A stretch of 18,469 nucleotides of DNA, taken from positions 1 to 18,469 of the forward strand of contig CBDUST010000058.1 of assembly GCA_965369945.1 (NCBI GenBank), in the 5' to 3' direction. Each line of letters opens with the position of its first letter. The stretch's first letter is position 1. A program made the position numbers and the translations under genes. This stretch comes from JADFNO01 sp965369945 (GTDB lineage Bacteria; Planctomycetota; Phycisphaerae; Phycisphaerales; SM1A02). The notes under the pieces are model-generated. The model was not told the DNA's origin. It made no database searches and saw only the letters and a list, made by a program, of their open reading frames with translations. Shown here in pieces: positions 5,883 through 13,552 of the stretch.

Positions 5883-6458
5883 ATGAGTATTTGTTTTGTT
5901 CCTCGGCGTCGCGTCATGCGCGCCTACACGTTGATCGAACTGATGATTGTCATCGTCGTGCTGGGTATATCCGGCGCGCTGCTCGTGCCTCACCTGGCGT
6001 ACAAGGATAGCCTTTCCACCCAGGCGGTGGTGCGGATGATGATCTCCGATCTGAACTTCGCGCAGTCGGACGCCTTGGCCAATCAGGAGTTTCGGCGCGT
6101 GCACTTTTATGGGGACGGGTCCGGATACTGCATCTTTCGAGTTACCGAGGCTACATTCGACGATCCGTTCGATCCTGCCGCAGCCGACTATATCGACGAC
6201 CCGCTCGGTGTGGTCGGCGACTTCGGCGCCTACATCGTGGACTTCACCACCAAGAGCCGATTCGAGGATGTCTCGATCAGCTTGATCAATATCGACGGCG
6301 GAAATACGCACATCACCTACGACGCGCTGGGTGGAACCGTTACAACCGGGAACGCACCGGGGACCGGCGGACAAATCCAAATCCAGGCGGACGACATGAT
6401 CTATGAGATCGCCTTCTCGCCTTTTACGGGCAAGATGACGGTCGCGCGGATTCAGTAG
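5883..6458 (+). CDS. GspH/FimT-like minor prepilin
   Basis: The product is 191 residues from ATG 5883, with a Shine-Dalgarno site TAGGGAG at 5869-5875; an in-frame ATG at 5916 would leave a leader of only three residues. The leader ends RRRVMRA, the probable cleavage is A14/Y15, and YTLIELMIVIVVLGIS follows with Glu at mature position 5 (E19). The next segment (ISDLNFAQSDALANQEF) is typical of GspH/FimT pseudopilins, where a helix precedes the beta sandwich (RRVHFYGDGSGYCIFR). As in the major prepilin, alanine replaces glycine at -1. It probably belongs to the initiating tip complex of the filament or pseudopilus. Confidence 0.85.
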   Translation: MSICFVPRRRVMRAYTLIELMIVIVVLGISGALLVPHLAYKDSLSTQAVVRMMISDLNFAQSDALANQEFRRVHFYGDGSGYCIFRVTEATFDDPFDPAAADYIDDPLGVVGDFGAYIVDFTTKSRFEDVSISLINIDGGNTHITYDALGGTVTTGNAPGTGGQIQIQADDMIYEIAFSPFTGKMTVARIQ

Positions 6459-6509
6459 GCATGTGCGGGCACTGCTAACGACCTCGGACTTGTTGTTGGG
6501 AGCAACAGG

Positions 6510-7670
6510 GTGCTTACACGGCGCTTCCTATCCTCAATTGGCTCCGTCGGGATTGATATCCAGGCCCGCGGCATCAAAATGCTTCAGTTGGGCGAGCATC
6601 GCGGCGAGCTGTTTGTCATCGGTGCGGCTGCGGTCGATGTCCCGGTCACCGACGTTGAGGAAGTTGATCCTACGACGCTGACGGCGCGCATTCGAGCGGC
6701 GATGACCTCAGGCCGATTCTCCGGGCGTCGCTGCGTTGTGAGCCTTCCCCCTCAGGACATGTGCGTTCAATCGACGCGCCTTCCGAGCATGTCCGATGAA
6801 GAGCTGGCATCAGCCGCTGTTTGGGAAGCGTCGCAACGCTTCGGCTTCGAGCGTGACGCGATGGAAGTCGATTACATACGAACCAGTGCAACGGTGCAGG
6901 GCAGCGAGGACCGAGAGGAAGTGCTCCTGATCGCAGCATCACATGAAGCGATTCGCCGGTGGATCGATCCATTTATTACCGCAGGTTTTCGACCCACTGC
7001 GATCGAGACTTCATTTACTGCGATGGTCCGAGCATTCAGTCGGCGATGTCGGCGTGAGGTGGACTTGGATCAGGTTCGAGCCGTCGTGGATGTTAGCGCC
7101 ACGCATTCGACGGTGACGATTCTCCGCGGCTGTGAACTGGCCTTTTGTAAAGTGATCGCCACGGGGGCCGAACACTTTGACCAAGCCGTCGCCGACCACT
7201 TGCAGATGGAGCTTGATGCGGCGCGGGAGCTGCGGGCGGCCAGGCTTGCGTCGGAAACGACCGCCGACAGTCTCCGCTCATCGCCAGCCGAACCCGGCAC
7301 AGACCGTGCCGTATACGAAGCGATCCGTCCTGTGCTGGGTGACTTTGTGAAAGAGGTCATGCTGTGTATCCGTTACTACGGGGTGATGTTCCGTGGGCAT
7401 CCGCCCCAGCGACTGATTCTCACGGGAAGCGAAGCGCGGGAGCCGCGCCTGGATGAGGCGTTGGCTGAGCACTGCGATATTCCTGTTGTGTTCAACGACG
7501 ACAGTCTGCCCCTGGGCGCTCTGGTAGACGAGATACGTGCCCAGCACCTAGGCAATCCGGGTCCGGTCGGATCATGGGCCGCGGCCGCGGGGCTGAGCCT
7601 GCGGGGATTGTCCGGGCAATGGCGCGCCGGCAAGGCGCCGGACTCTGCTGACGGGAGGGAAGCGGCGTGA
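6510..7670 (+). CDS. pilM: PilM-like actin-fold platform protein
   Basis: The product is 386 residues from GTG 6510, with GGAG at 6499-6502. It fits the PilM/FtsA-type actin fold: SVGIDIQARGIKMLQL (12-27) is the first nucleotide-binding loop, VVDVSATHSTVTIL (192-205) the second, and LILTGSEA (302-309) the adenosine-binding motif. There is no membrane segment, so it is cytoplasmic. PilM is known to bind the N-terminal tail of PilN on the inner membrane and to couple the platform to the assembly ATPase. The next gene starts inside its stop codon (4-bp overlap, GTGA), and its product carries the PilM-binding motif, which supports this assignment. Confidence 0.85.
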   Translation: MLTRRFLSSIGSVGIDIQARGIKMLQLGEHRGELFVIGAAAVDVPVTDVEEVDPTTLTARIRAAMTSGRFSGRRCVVSLPPQDMCVQSTRLPSMSDEELASAAVWEASQRFGFERDAMEVDYIRTSATVQGSEDREEVLLIAASHEAIRRWIDPFITAGFRPTAIETSFTAMVRAFSRRCRREVDLDQVRAVVDVSATHSTVTILRGCELAFCKVIATGAEHFDQAVADHLQMELDAARELRAARLASETTADSLRSSPAEPGTDRAVYEAIRPVLGDFVKEVMLCIRYYGVMFRGHPPQRLILTGSEAREPRLDEALAEHCDIPVVFNDDSLPLGALVDEIRAQHLGNPGPVGSWAAAAGLSLRGLSGQWRAGKAPDSADGREAA

Positions 7671-8341
7671 GCCAGCATTCGATTGATCTCTTGCCGGAAC
7701 AGATTCGGGCGCGCAGCCAGTCCCGAGTTATGGCTGGACGGTACGTCATTGCGATTGTAACTGTGGTGGCGCTGCTGGCGATTGCTACGACTCACTCCAA
7801 GGTTCGCCTTGCCCATGCGCGACAGCAGCTTGACGAGGCTCAGCAACAGGCGGAGCTGGCGGTCGCTGGGGAGGTCCAAGTCAGCGCGCTGCGGGCCGAA
7901 CTGCGCCAGCGGCAGCAGTTTACCCAACGGTACGAGCACATCGCCGTACCGTTGGAGATGAGTCAGGTCTTGGCCACCGTGGTGAATGAGCTGCCGGTGA
8001 ATGTGACGCTTGACCATCTTGATCTCGTAGTCGAAGCGCGGCGCAGTACCAGATCAGCGCGCAGTCGCAGCACCGGCGATGAGAATGGACCGCGGCCGCG
8101 CGTTCTCACTGGAGAGCTCCGAGGATTCGCCGCCACCGACGCCGACATCGCTGAGATTGTCGCCCGACTGGAATCGCGCTCACTGTTCGAGCATGTTGGA
8201 CTCGACTTTAGTCGAACTCGGTCTGTCAGGGAGCGGATCGCCAGAGAGTTCCGCGTGAGTTTTCGGATCAATCTGGACGTTCCGTACCGAGTCGTGGCGG
8301 CGCCGCGAGTTGATGCGGGGGAGGTTCCCGATGCGAACTAA
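7667..8341 (+). CDS. pilN: PilN-like inner-membrane platform protein
   Basis: The product is 224 residues. GTG 7667 overlaps the preceding stop codon, so translation is probably coupled. The N-terminus HSIDLLPEQIRAR (4-16) matches the PilN INLLP motif that docks onto PilM. A single transmembrane helix follows (about 25-41), then a long coiled coil (about 45-95, LDEAQQQAELAVAGE and onward), and a C-terminal ferredoxin-like region with a basic, poorly conserved insert (RRSTRSARSRSTGD). It would pair with the PilO-like product through the periplasmic domains to form the platform ring. Confidence 0.85.
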   Translation: MSQHSIDLLPEQIRARSQSRVMAGRYVIAIVTVVALLAIATTHSKVRLAHARQQLDEAQQQAELAVAGEVQVSALRAELRQRQQFTQRYEHIAVPLEMSQVLATVVNELPVNVTLDHLDLVVEARRSTRSARSRSTGDENGPRPRVLTGELRGFAATDADIAEIVARLESRSLFEHVGLDFSRTRSVRERIAREFRVSFRINLDVPYRVVAAPRVDAGEVPDAN

Positions 8342-8903
8342 CAACCGCTTGCTGCTGGGGGCGCTCAGTCTGTTGGTGTTGGTCGTAGTCGGCTGGCTGT
8401 TCATCGTCTGGCCGGTCCATCAGGAAATTGCGGCTGTCAATGAGCAAATGGCCGCGCTTCGTCAGAAATCCGAGGCGTCCCGGGGTCATTCCCAAGAGAT
8501 CGAGCGTCTGACCACGGCGCTTCGTGAGGCATCGGACCGCATCGACTCCGAGTTCAAGATCATCCCGGACTCACCAAATATTGCCGGACTGATGCGCAGC
8601 CTGTCGCTTCCGGTAGATAACGTCACGATTCGAGATCAAACCTTCACCGCCGGACAGCCCAAGGAAGCGGTGCCCGGGGCCGATTTTCCTGTAAAGACCC
8701 TGCCTCTGACGGTGGAGATGGTTTCCCGTTTTGACGCAGTTTTTGCGCTGATTCGAGCGGCTGAGGCTCAGGACCGCCTCGTTCGCATCTCGTCGGTGAA
8801 CATCGCGTCCAGTGGCGACGATGATCAGGAACACCCGCTCGTGACGGCGTCGATTCGGCTCGATGCTGTCTTCGAGCCGGCGCAGGCGCAGGAGGGCCGG
8901 TAA
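8331..8903 (+). CDS. pilO: PilO-like inner-membrane platform protein
   Basis: The product is 190 residues from ATG 8331 (MRTNNRLLLGALS), which overlaps the previous gene by 11 bp and has a Shine-Dalgarno site GGGGAG at 8317-8322; earlier in-frame TTG and ATG codons lie upstream of that site. Topology is PilO-like: a short cytoplasmic start, one transmembrane helix (about 7-27), a coiled coil (about 30-75) and a periplasmic domain with two beta-alpha-beta halves (VKTLPLTVEMVSRFDAVFAL, about 128-147). Assignment rests on topology and on gene order after PilM and PilN rather than on strong sequence motifs. Confidence 0.8.
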   Translation: MRTNNRLLLGALSLLVLVVVGWLFIVWPVHQEIAAVNEQMAALRQKSEASRGHSQEIERLTTALREASDRIDSEFKIIPDSPNIAGLMRSLSLPVDNVTIRDQTFTAGQPKEAVPGADFPVKTLPLTVEMVSRFDAVFALIRAAEAQDRLVRISSVNIASSGDDDQEHPLVTASIRLDAVFEPAQAQEGR

Positions 8904-8907
8904 CAAA

Positions 8908-9510
8908 GTGTCAGTGACGCTGAGACGCTTGTGGATTCAACTCACAGCCGATCGTCGGCGGTTCGGCGCTCTATGCGCGACCGTCCTGCTGGGTCTGCTG
9001 CTGTGGGCGCGGATTATCGTCACATCGAATCTGCCTCGAACAGCGGTGGCTGACCAGAACGCTGAGGCTTCAGACGATCGCAGATCGGACGCCGATCCGG
9101 CCACAACCGTATCCGATAACCGGCCCGTCGCTCCCATCAACGTCCAGATGGCGGAATTCCCGATACGAGACCCGTTCGTGATCAGTGATCAGTACTTCCC
9201 CAAACCCACCCTGCCTGATGTCTTGCCGGAAGATCAGGCCAAGTTACTGGAGCGACCAGCCGAAATCTCAAGAGACACGGAAGCCCTTGTGGCAACGCGA
9301 CTCCGCGGCTTGGTGGGCCGATTCACGCTCGAGGCCGTCATGCAGGGCCGTCCCATGGCGGTCATCAATGGACGGACCCGCCAAATTGGCGATTGGATAC
9401 CGGCGGTGGACAACGAGGCAGTCCGCTTCCAGTTGGTTGAAGTCAGGCATCGATCGGTGGTTCTTGAGTGTGAAGGGCGCCGTTTCGAATTGGGCATGGA
9501 GCCTCCATGA
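8908..9510 (+). CDS. PilP/GspC-like protein linking platform to secretin
   Basis: The product is 200 residues from GTG 8908, with GGAGGG at 8891-8896; the frame is open further upstream into the PilO-like gene. A single transmembrane helix (about 20-38) is followed by a flexible acidic linker and the motif RDPF (87-90), also common in PilP. The C-terminal region (about 128-196: RLRGLVGRFTLEAVMQGRP, AVINGRTRQIGDWIPAV, SVVLECEGRRFELGM) has the beta pattern of the HR domain of PilP and GspC, which contacts the secretin N0 domain. Classical PilP is a lipoprotein, while GspC has a transmembrane helix as here, so the protein is intermediate. It lies directly before the secretin gene. Confidence 0.75.
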   Translation: MSVTLRRLWIQLTADRRRFGALCATVLLGLLLWARIIVTSNLPRTAVADQNAEASDDRRSDADPATTVSDNRPVAPINVQMAEFPIRDPFVISDQYFPKPTLPDVLPEDQAKLLERPAEISRDTEALVATRLRGLVGRFTLEAVMQGRPMAVINGRTRQIGDWIPAVDNEAVRFQLVEVRHRSVVLECEGRRFELGMEPP

Positions 9511-9558
9511 GTTCACGACCGTCAGCAGTAACGGAGGCCGGTAGGAGATCACCCGATC

Positions 9559-12174
9559 ATGAGTAAGAACAAGACAGTCAACCGAGGCGTTGTTTTTGGG
9601 CGCATGGTAGCCATCTGTGCGGCTTGGGCGGTGGTGGCAACACCGGCGAACGGGCAGAACTCGGCAAACGAGGCTGAGACCAAGGTCAAGGTGTCGGACT
9701 ACGAGACCGTCGATCTGGCGGTGCAAGACACTGACCTTGCGCAAGTTCTCCAGATGCTCTCGATTCAAAGCCAGAAGAACATCATTACCAGTAAGAGTGT
9801 CTCGGCCACGGTGACCGCCAATCTCTTTGACGTCACGTTCTACGAGGCGCTCGATGCCATCCTTCGTGTCAACGGCTACCGATACATGGAGGAAGGGAAC
9901 TTCATCTACATCTATACCGAAACCGAGTATCAGGAGATCATTGCGGCAAGCCGGAAGACCGAGGTTCGCCCCTACCATTTAGACTATCTCTCAGCTGTCG
10001 ATGCCAACGAATTCATCACGCCCCTGTTGAGCGAAGTCGGCAGAGCGTCGTATCGTGGCGAAGTGGAGCCGGGCTACCGGCCCGATATCACTAGAGGTGG
10101 CGAGGATACATACGCCTATGCCCCCGTTCTAGTGGTGAACGACTATCCGGAGAATCTCGAAACCATTACGGCGTTGATTAAGGAATTGGATACCCCGCCC
10201 CAGCAAGTGCTCGTCGAGGCGACCATTCTCCAAAGTGCGCTGGATGAGTCTGACAGTTTCGGCGTGGACTTCTCGGTGCTCGGAAGCGCGAATCTCAACT
10301 TCCTTGATGTCTTCAATCCATTGTCAGCCGTCAACGCACTGTTGGCGGGTAGCGATATCGACTCAGCGGGAAGCGGTGATCGGAAGGCCTTTGCTGCCGA
10401 CTCCACCGTCGGCGGAACCGCCGGACCGGCCGGACTGAAGATCGGCATCGTCACTGATGACATCAGCGTGTTCATCAAGGTGCTTGACGAAGTCACCGAC
10501 ACGACAGTCCTGGCCCGGCCGAAGGTGATGTGCTTGAACCGCCAGCGAGCAGAAGTGCTCGTCGGTGCTCGGGTGGGTTATCTGTCAACGACAGCGACGC
10601 AAACGACCACGACACAGACGGTTGAGTTTCTGGATACCGGTATTCAGCTTGTCTTCCGTCCCTTCATCTCCACAGACGGGATGATTCGGATGGAGTTGTC
10701 GCCGAGCGTTTCCGAGGCAAGCCTGCGCACCGTCACCGATGCGAACGGCCTGCTCGTGACCATCCCCGACGAGTTGACGAACGAATTGACAACCAATGTT
10801 CGGATCAGGGACGGCCAGACGCTGGTCTTGGGCGGCTTGTATAGAGAATCGACTCGAACCACCCGCCGTCAGATTCCGTTCTTTGGCGATATCCCGCTGG
10901 TTGGCGCCGCCTTCCGCGGACACGATGACGTCATTGATCGCGACGAAATCATCTTCCTGATTACACCGTCGATCGTGAAAGACGATCTTCTGTGGGAGAT
11001 AGGCCAAGAGGCGCTTGTCTACGGCGAGGCCATCCAGATCGGCGCTCGCGAGGGTCTGTTGCCGTTCAGCCGCGATAAGATGACCGCCAATCACAATCAG
11101 CGAGCGGTTGATGCGCAGAGTAGGGGTGATGTCGATCTCGCGCTGTGGCATATCGACGCGTCGTTGCATCTGAACAAGAATCAACCTGAAGCAGTCAGGT
11201 TCCGCCAGGAGCTGGTCGGATCAAAGCAACACCCGCACCTACGAAGTGTGATGGAGCGTGCGTTCCGGAGTCGAATGGCGCCTTCCATTCAGTCTCAGGC
11301 GAAGGTGAGCCCGTTCCAGTTTACGCCTACGAGCGACCACAACCCGTTTGTTCCCGAAGCTGCGTCGACCAATTGGCCGCAGGCTGTCGTCGAGGTCGAA
11401 AGCGCTCCAGAAGTATCGGCGTTTGCCGAGATTGACCAGGCCGTTGACCAAGAAGTGCAGTTCAACGAACCGGCCTTTGATGCCCAGCTGTCCCAACCGG
11501 TTGACGATTTCGAATCGGAGTTCTATCCCGATAACGATTTCGATTCCGAATCGCTCCACGAAGCGCCGGAGCCTGTTCAGACCAATCCTGACTATTCATT
11601 CAACAGCGAGGCACAGGCAGAGGATTTCGACAGCGACCCTCAATTTGTGCCGCCTCCGTCCTTCAAGGATGAGTCGTCCCTGCTGATCGGCGATTTGGGG
11701 TACGACGGCATGATCGATGGTTTCGTTCCGCCGCCAGCGGTCAAGACGGAGCCGTCCCCGTTCGTACGCGCGTCCGACTATCAGCAGATCGGAACGCTAG
11801 TCGTGGCGCCGCCGGCCGTGAAGGCGGAGCCGTCAGAGTTCATTCGCAGCGCTGGGAGTACAACAGCAGACAAGAACTGGGAGATCGAGTTCAATCAGCC
11901 CAGCGGGCAAGCTGAAATCTTCCAGCCGATCTCGAACGCGCCCATCTCGATCGATCCGAACGGTCCGATCAGCTCAGATGCTCGGGACCATATCGATTCG
12001 CATCAAGCGGTCTCTGAGCAGTTCGTGCCCAATCTGAGCCACCATCATGTGTTCTGGTGGATGGGTTGGGATCCCGCGAGTGCTGACACGCACGCTTGGG
12101 AGGATCCGTTTCCGTTCGTGACCTTCGATTACCTGCCGCACGTGGTGAGTGTGCCTGAGAATCCGGAGCCCTGA
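9559..12174 (+). CDS. Secretin (PilQ/GspD family) with long repeat-containing C-terminal tail
   Basis: The product is 871 residues from ATG 9559, with TAGGAGA at 9542-9548. A signal peptide covers about 1-32. Residues 50-120 form an N0/STN-like domain (VDLAVQDTDLAQVLQMLSIQ). About 135-212 is an N1/NolW-like domain ending in PVLVVNDYPENLETITALIK. The secretin domain spans about 214-472, with TVLARPKVMCLNRQ (316-329), VRIRDGQTLVLGGLYRES (414-431), FFGDIPLVGAAF (441-452) and a terminal EIIFLITPSIV (463-473). It forms the outer-membrane pore. Beyond it are a TPR-like segment (about 510-550) and a low-complexity tail rich in Phe, Pro, Ser and Asp, with three 26-residue repeats (696-773) and an aromatic end (VFWWMGWDP, 831-839). 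Such a tail of about 390 residues is unusual for the family. Confidence 0.92.
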   Translation: MSKNKTVNRGVVFGRMVAICAAWAVVATPANGQNSANEAETKVKVSDYETVDLAVQDTDLAQVLQMLSIQSQKNIITSKSVSATVTANLFDVTFYEALDAILRVNGYRYMEEGNFIYIYTETEYQEIIAASRKTEVRPYHLDYLSAVDANEFITPLLSEVGRASYRGEVEPGYRPDITRGGEDTYAYAPVLVVNDYPENLETITALIKELDTPPQQVLVEATILQSALDESDSFGVDFSVLGSANLNFLDVFNPLSAVNALLAGSDIDSAGSGDRKAFAADSTVGGTAGPAGLKIGIVTDDISVFIKVLDEVTDTTVLARPKVMCLNRQRAEVLVGARVGYLSTTATQTTTTQTVEFLDTGIQLVFRPFISTDGMIRMELSPSVSEASLRTVTDANGLLVTIPDELTNELTTNVRIRDGQTLVLGGLYRESTRTTRRQIPFFGDIPLVGAAFRGHDDVIDRDEIIFLITPSIVKDDLLWEIGQEALVYGEAIQIGAREGLLPFSRDKMTANHNQRAVDAQSRGDVDLALWHIDASLHLNKNQPEAVRFRQELVGSKQHPHLRSVMERAFRSRMAPSIQSQAKVSPFQFTPTSDHNPFVPEAASTNWPQAVVEVESAPEVSAFAEIDQAVDQEVQFNEPAFDAQLSQPVDDFESEFYPDNDFDSESLHEAPEPVQTNPDYSFNSEAQAEDFDSDPQFVPPPSFKDESSLLIGDLGYDGMIDGFVPPPAVKTEPSPFVRASDYQQIGTLVVAPPAVKAEPSEFIRSAGSTTADKNWEIEFNQPSGQAEIFQPISNAPISIDPNGPISSDARDHIDSHQAVSEQFVPNLSHHHVFWWMGWDPASADTHAWEDPFPFVTFDYLPHVVSVPENPEP
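11644..11877 (+). repeat. Three 78-bp in-frame repeats in the secretin tail
   Basis: Repeat starts at 11644, 11722 and 11800 give exact 26-residue spacing. Each copy begins with a Pro-rich core: FVPPPSFKDESSLL, FVPPPAVKTEPSPF and VVAPPAVKAEPSEF. Copies two and three are more alike than copy one. The rest of each unit is divergent but keeps a hydrophobic and Asp/Gly-containing character. This suggests old internal duplication of a short linear motif. Confidence 0.75.
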
Positions 12175-12265
12175 TGCACTGGTACCACGATTGGTTTACA
12201 CAGGGTTGAAAGAGAGGACTGGTAAGGGGGGCTCGTCAACCGATCCGTTACAGGAGATGCGACGT

Positions 12266-13537
12266 ATGTCATGCCCACGCCACCCGATCCATTCACTTGC
12301 CGGTCTTGTTATTACTGCCGTGTGCCTCGTTGGATGTAGCGGAGGCGGCTACCACGAGGAAATAAGAGTGTCGGCCCGAGATCGCCTCGCGGTCTTCAAC
12401 GCCCAACTTGCCTACGACCAGGCGACGCAGGCATTCAATGTGGGGCGGTTCGAAAAGGCCTATCGTCAAATCTCGGGAGCCATTCAACAGAACCCCGACA
12501 ACCCCGGCTACTACCTGCTCCAGGGGCGAATCCTCATGGAGACGCACCGCCTCGAGCGAGCTCTTCGAGCGTTCGAGAAGGCGATCGAGTTAGAACCAAG
12601 GTTCGCCGACGCTTATTATTATTCAGGAATCGTCTACCAGCGATGGTCGAATGATGAGCGTGCGTATGAGAATTATCTCCGCGCCCACGAGTTGGATTCG
12701 AGTTCAATTCAATACTTGCTGGCGGCAGCCGAGGCGTTAGTTGCGCAGCAGCAGTACGATGAAGCGATGGTGTTGGTCGAGTCGAAGCTTGACTACTACG
12801 AACATAGCGCCGCAATGCGGCAGTTACTCGGTCAGATCACGATGCTGCAGGGGGATGCGCTGGGGGCGGCGAAGCAGTTTGCCGAGGCCAGGTTACTGAA
12901 CCCCGACGATGAGATGTTGCTGGATGAGTTAGCATATGCGCAATACGCGGCTGGTCTGAACGGCGAGTGCTACAAGTCGGTCAAGCAACTGCAGCGAAAG
13001 TCGAAGAATGATGATCCAGGGTTGCAGCTCCTGGAAGCACGCTGCTTGGCCGGGATGCAACGAAACATCGAAGCACGCAACCTCTATCTCGAACTGACAC
13101 GAGTACATTCAACTAATCCGGAAGTGTGGATCGGGCTTGGCTCGTTGGCGTGGGAGTTGGGAGACTTCCGCCGAACAGCGATGTGTGGTGCACGCATTAT
13201 CGCTCTCGCTCCCCAGCGATACGAGGGCTACATGCTCAAGGGAATCACCAAGCGACAGAACGGCGATATCGAGCAGGCGACATCGCTGCTGCGGCAGGCG
13301 GCCAGCCTTGCGCCCAGCGAGGCGCTTCCGCACCTAGTGCTCGGTAGGACGCTTGAAGAGGCAGGGGATATCCAGGGCGCAATTGGTGCGTACACCGAGG
13401 CCCTGAGGGCTGAGCCTGAGAATGCGGACGCCCAAGCGTTGTTCCGAGGCCTAAGTCTCGCACCGACATCCTCGGATCGTTTTGAGCCGTCAACTTCGAC
13501 AAAGGGTCTGCGCTTGCAGGAGGGATCCAGTCACTGA
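12266..13537 (+). CDS. TPR lipoprotein, candidate secretin pilotin (PilF/PilW-like)
   Basis: The product is 423 residues from ATG 12266, nine bases after AGGAG (12252-12256); an ATG at 12257 abuts that site and is less likely. The signal peptide ends in LVGC with the lipid-anchored cysteine at C24, followed by SGGG. About nine to ten TPR-type helical pairs fill residues 50-395. Clear examples are NVGRFEKAYRQISGAIQQNP (58-77), RLERALRAFEKAIELEP (95-111) and GDIQGAIGAYTEALRAEPEN (367-386). In type IV pilus systems a TPR lipoprotein (PilF/PilW) helps the secretin reach and assemble in the outer membrane, and this gene directly follows the secretin. PilF is usually about six TPRs and 230-250 residues, so this one is much larger and may do more. 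Confidence 0.8.
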   Translation: MSCPRHPIHSLAGLVITAVCLVGCSGGGYHEEIRVSARDRLAVFNAQLAYDQATQAFNVGRFEKAYRQISGAIQQNPDNPGYYLLQGRILMETHRLERALRAFEKAIELEPRFADAYYYSGIVYQRWSNDERAYENYLRAHELDSSSIQYLLAAAEALVAQQQYDEAMVLVESKLDYYEHSAAMRQLLGQITMLQGDALGAAKQFAEARLLNPDDEMLLDELAYAQYAAGLNGECYKSVKQLQRKSKNDDPGLQLLEARCLAGMQRNIEARNLYLELTRVHSTNPEVWIGLGSLAWELGDFRRTAMCGARIIALAPQRYEGYMLKGITKRQNGDIEQATSLLRQAASLAPSEALPHLVLGRTLEEAGDIQGAIGAYTEALRAEPENADAQALFRGLSLAPTSSDRFEPSTSTKGLRLQEGSSH

Positions 13538-13552
13538 GGCGAAGGAAGGTCT

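Noticed and set aside
9268..9978. 236-residue minus-strand open frame.
   Set aside because: Antisense to the PilP-like and secretin genes, both firmly supported.
12175..12265. Terminator or promoter between secretin and TPR lipoprotein genes.
   Set aside because: No stable stem followed by a T run and no convincing promoter; transcription is probably continuous.
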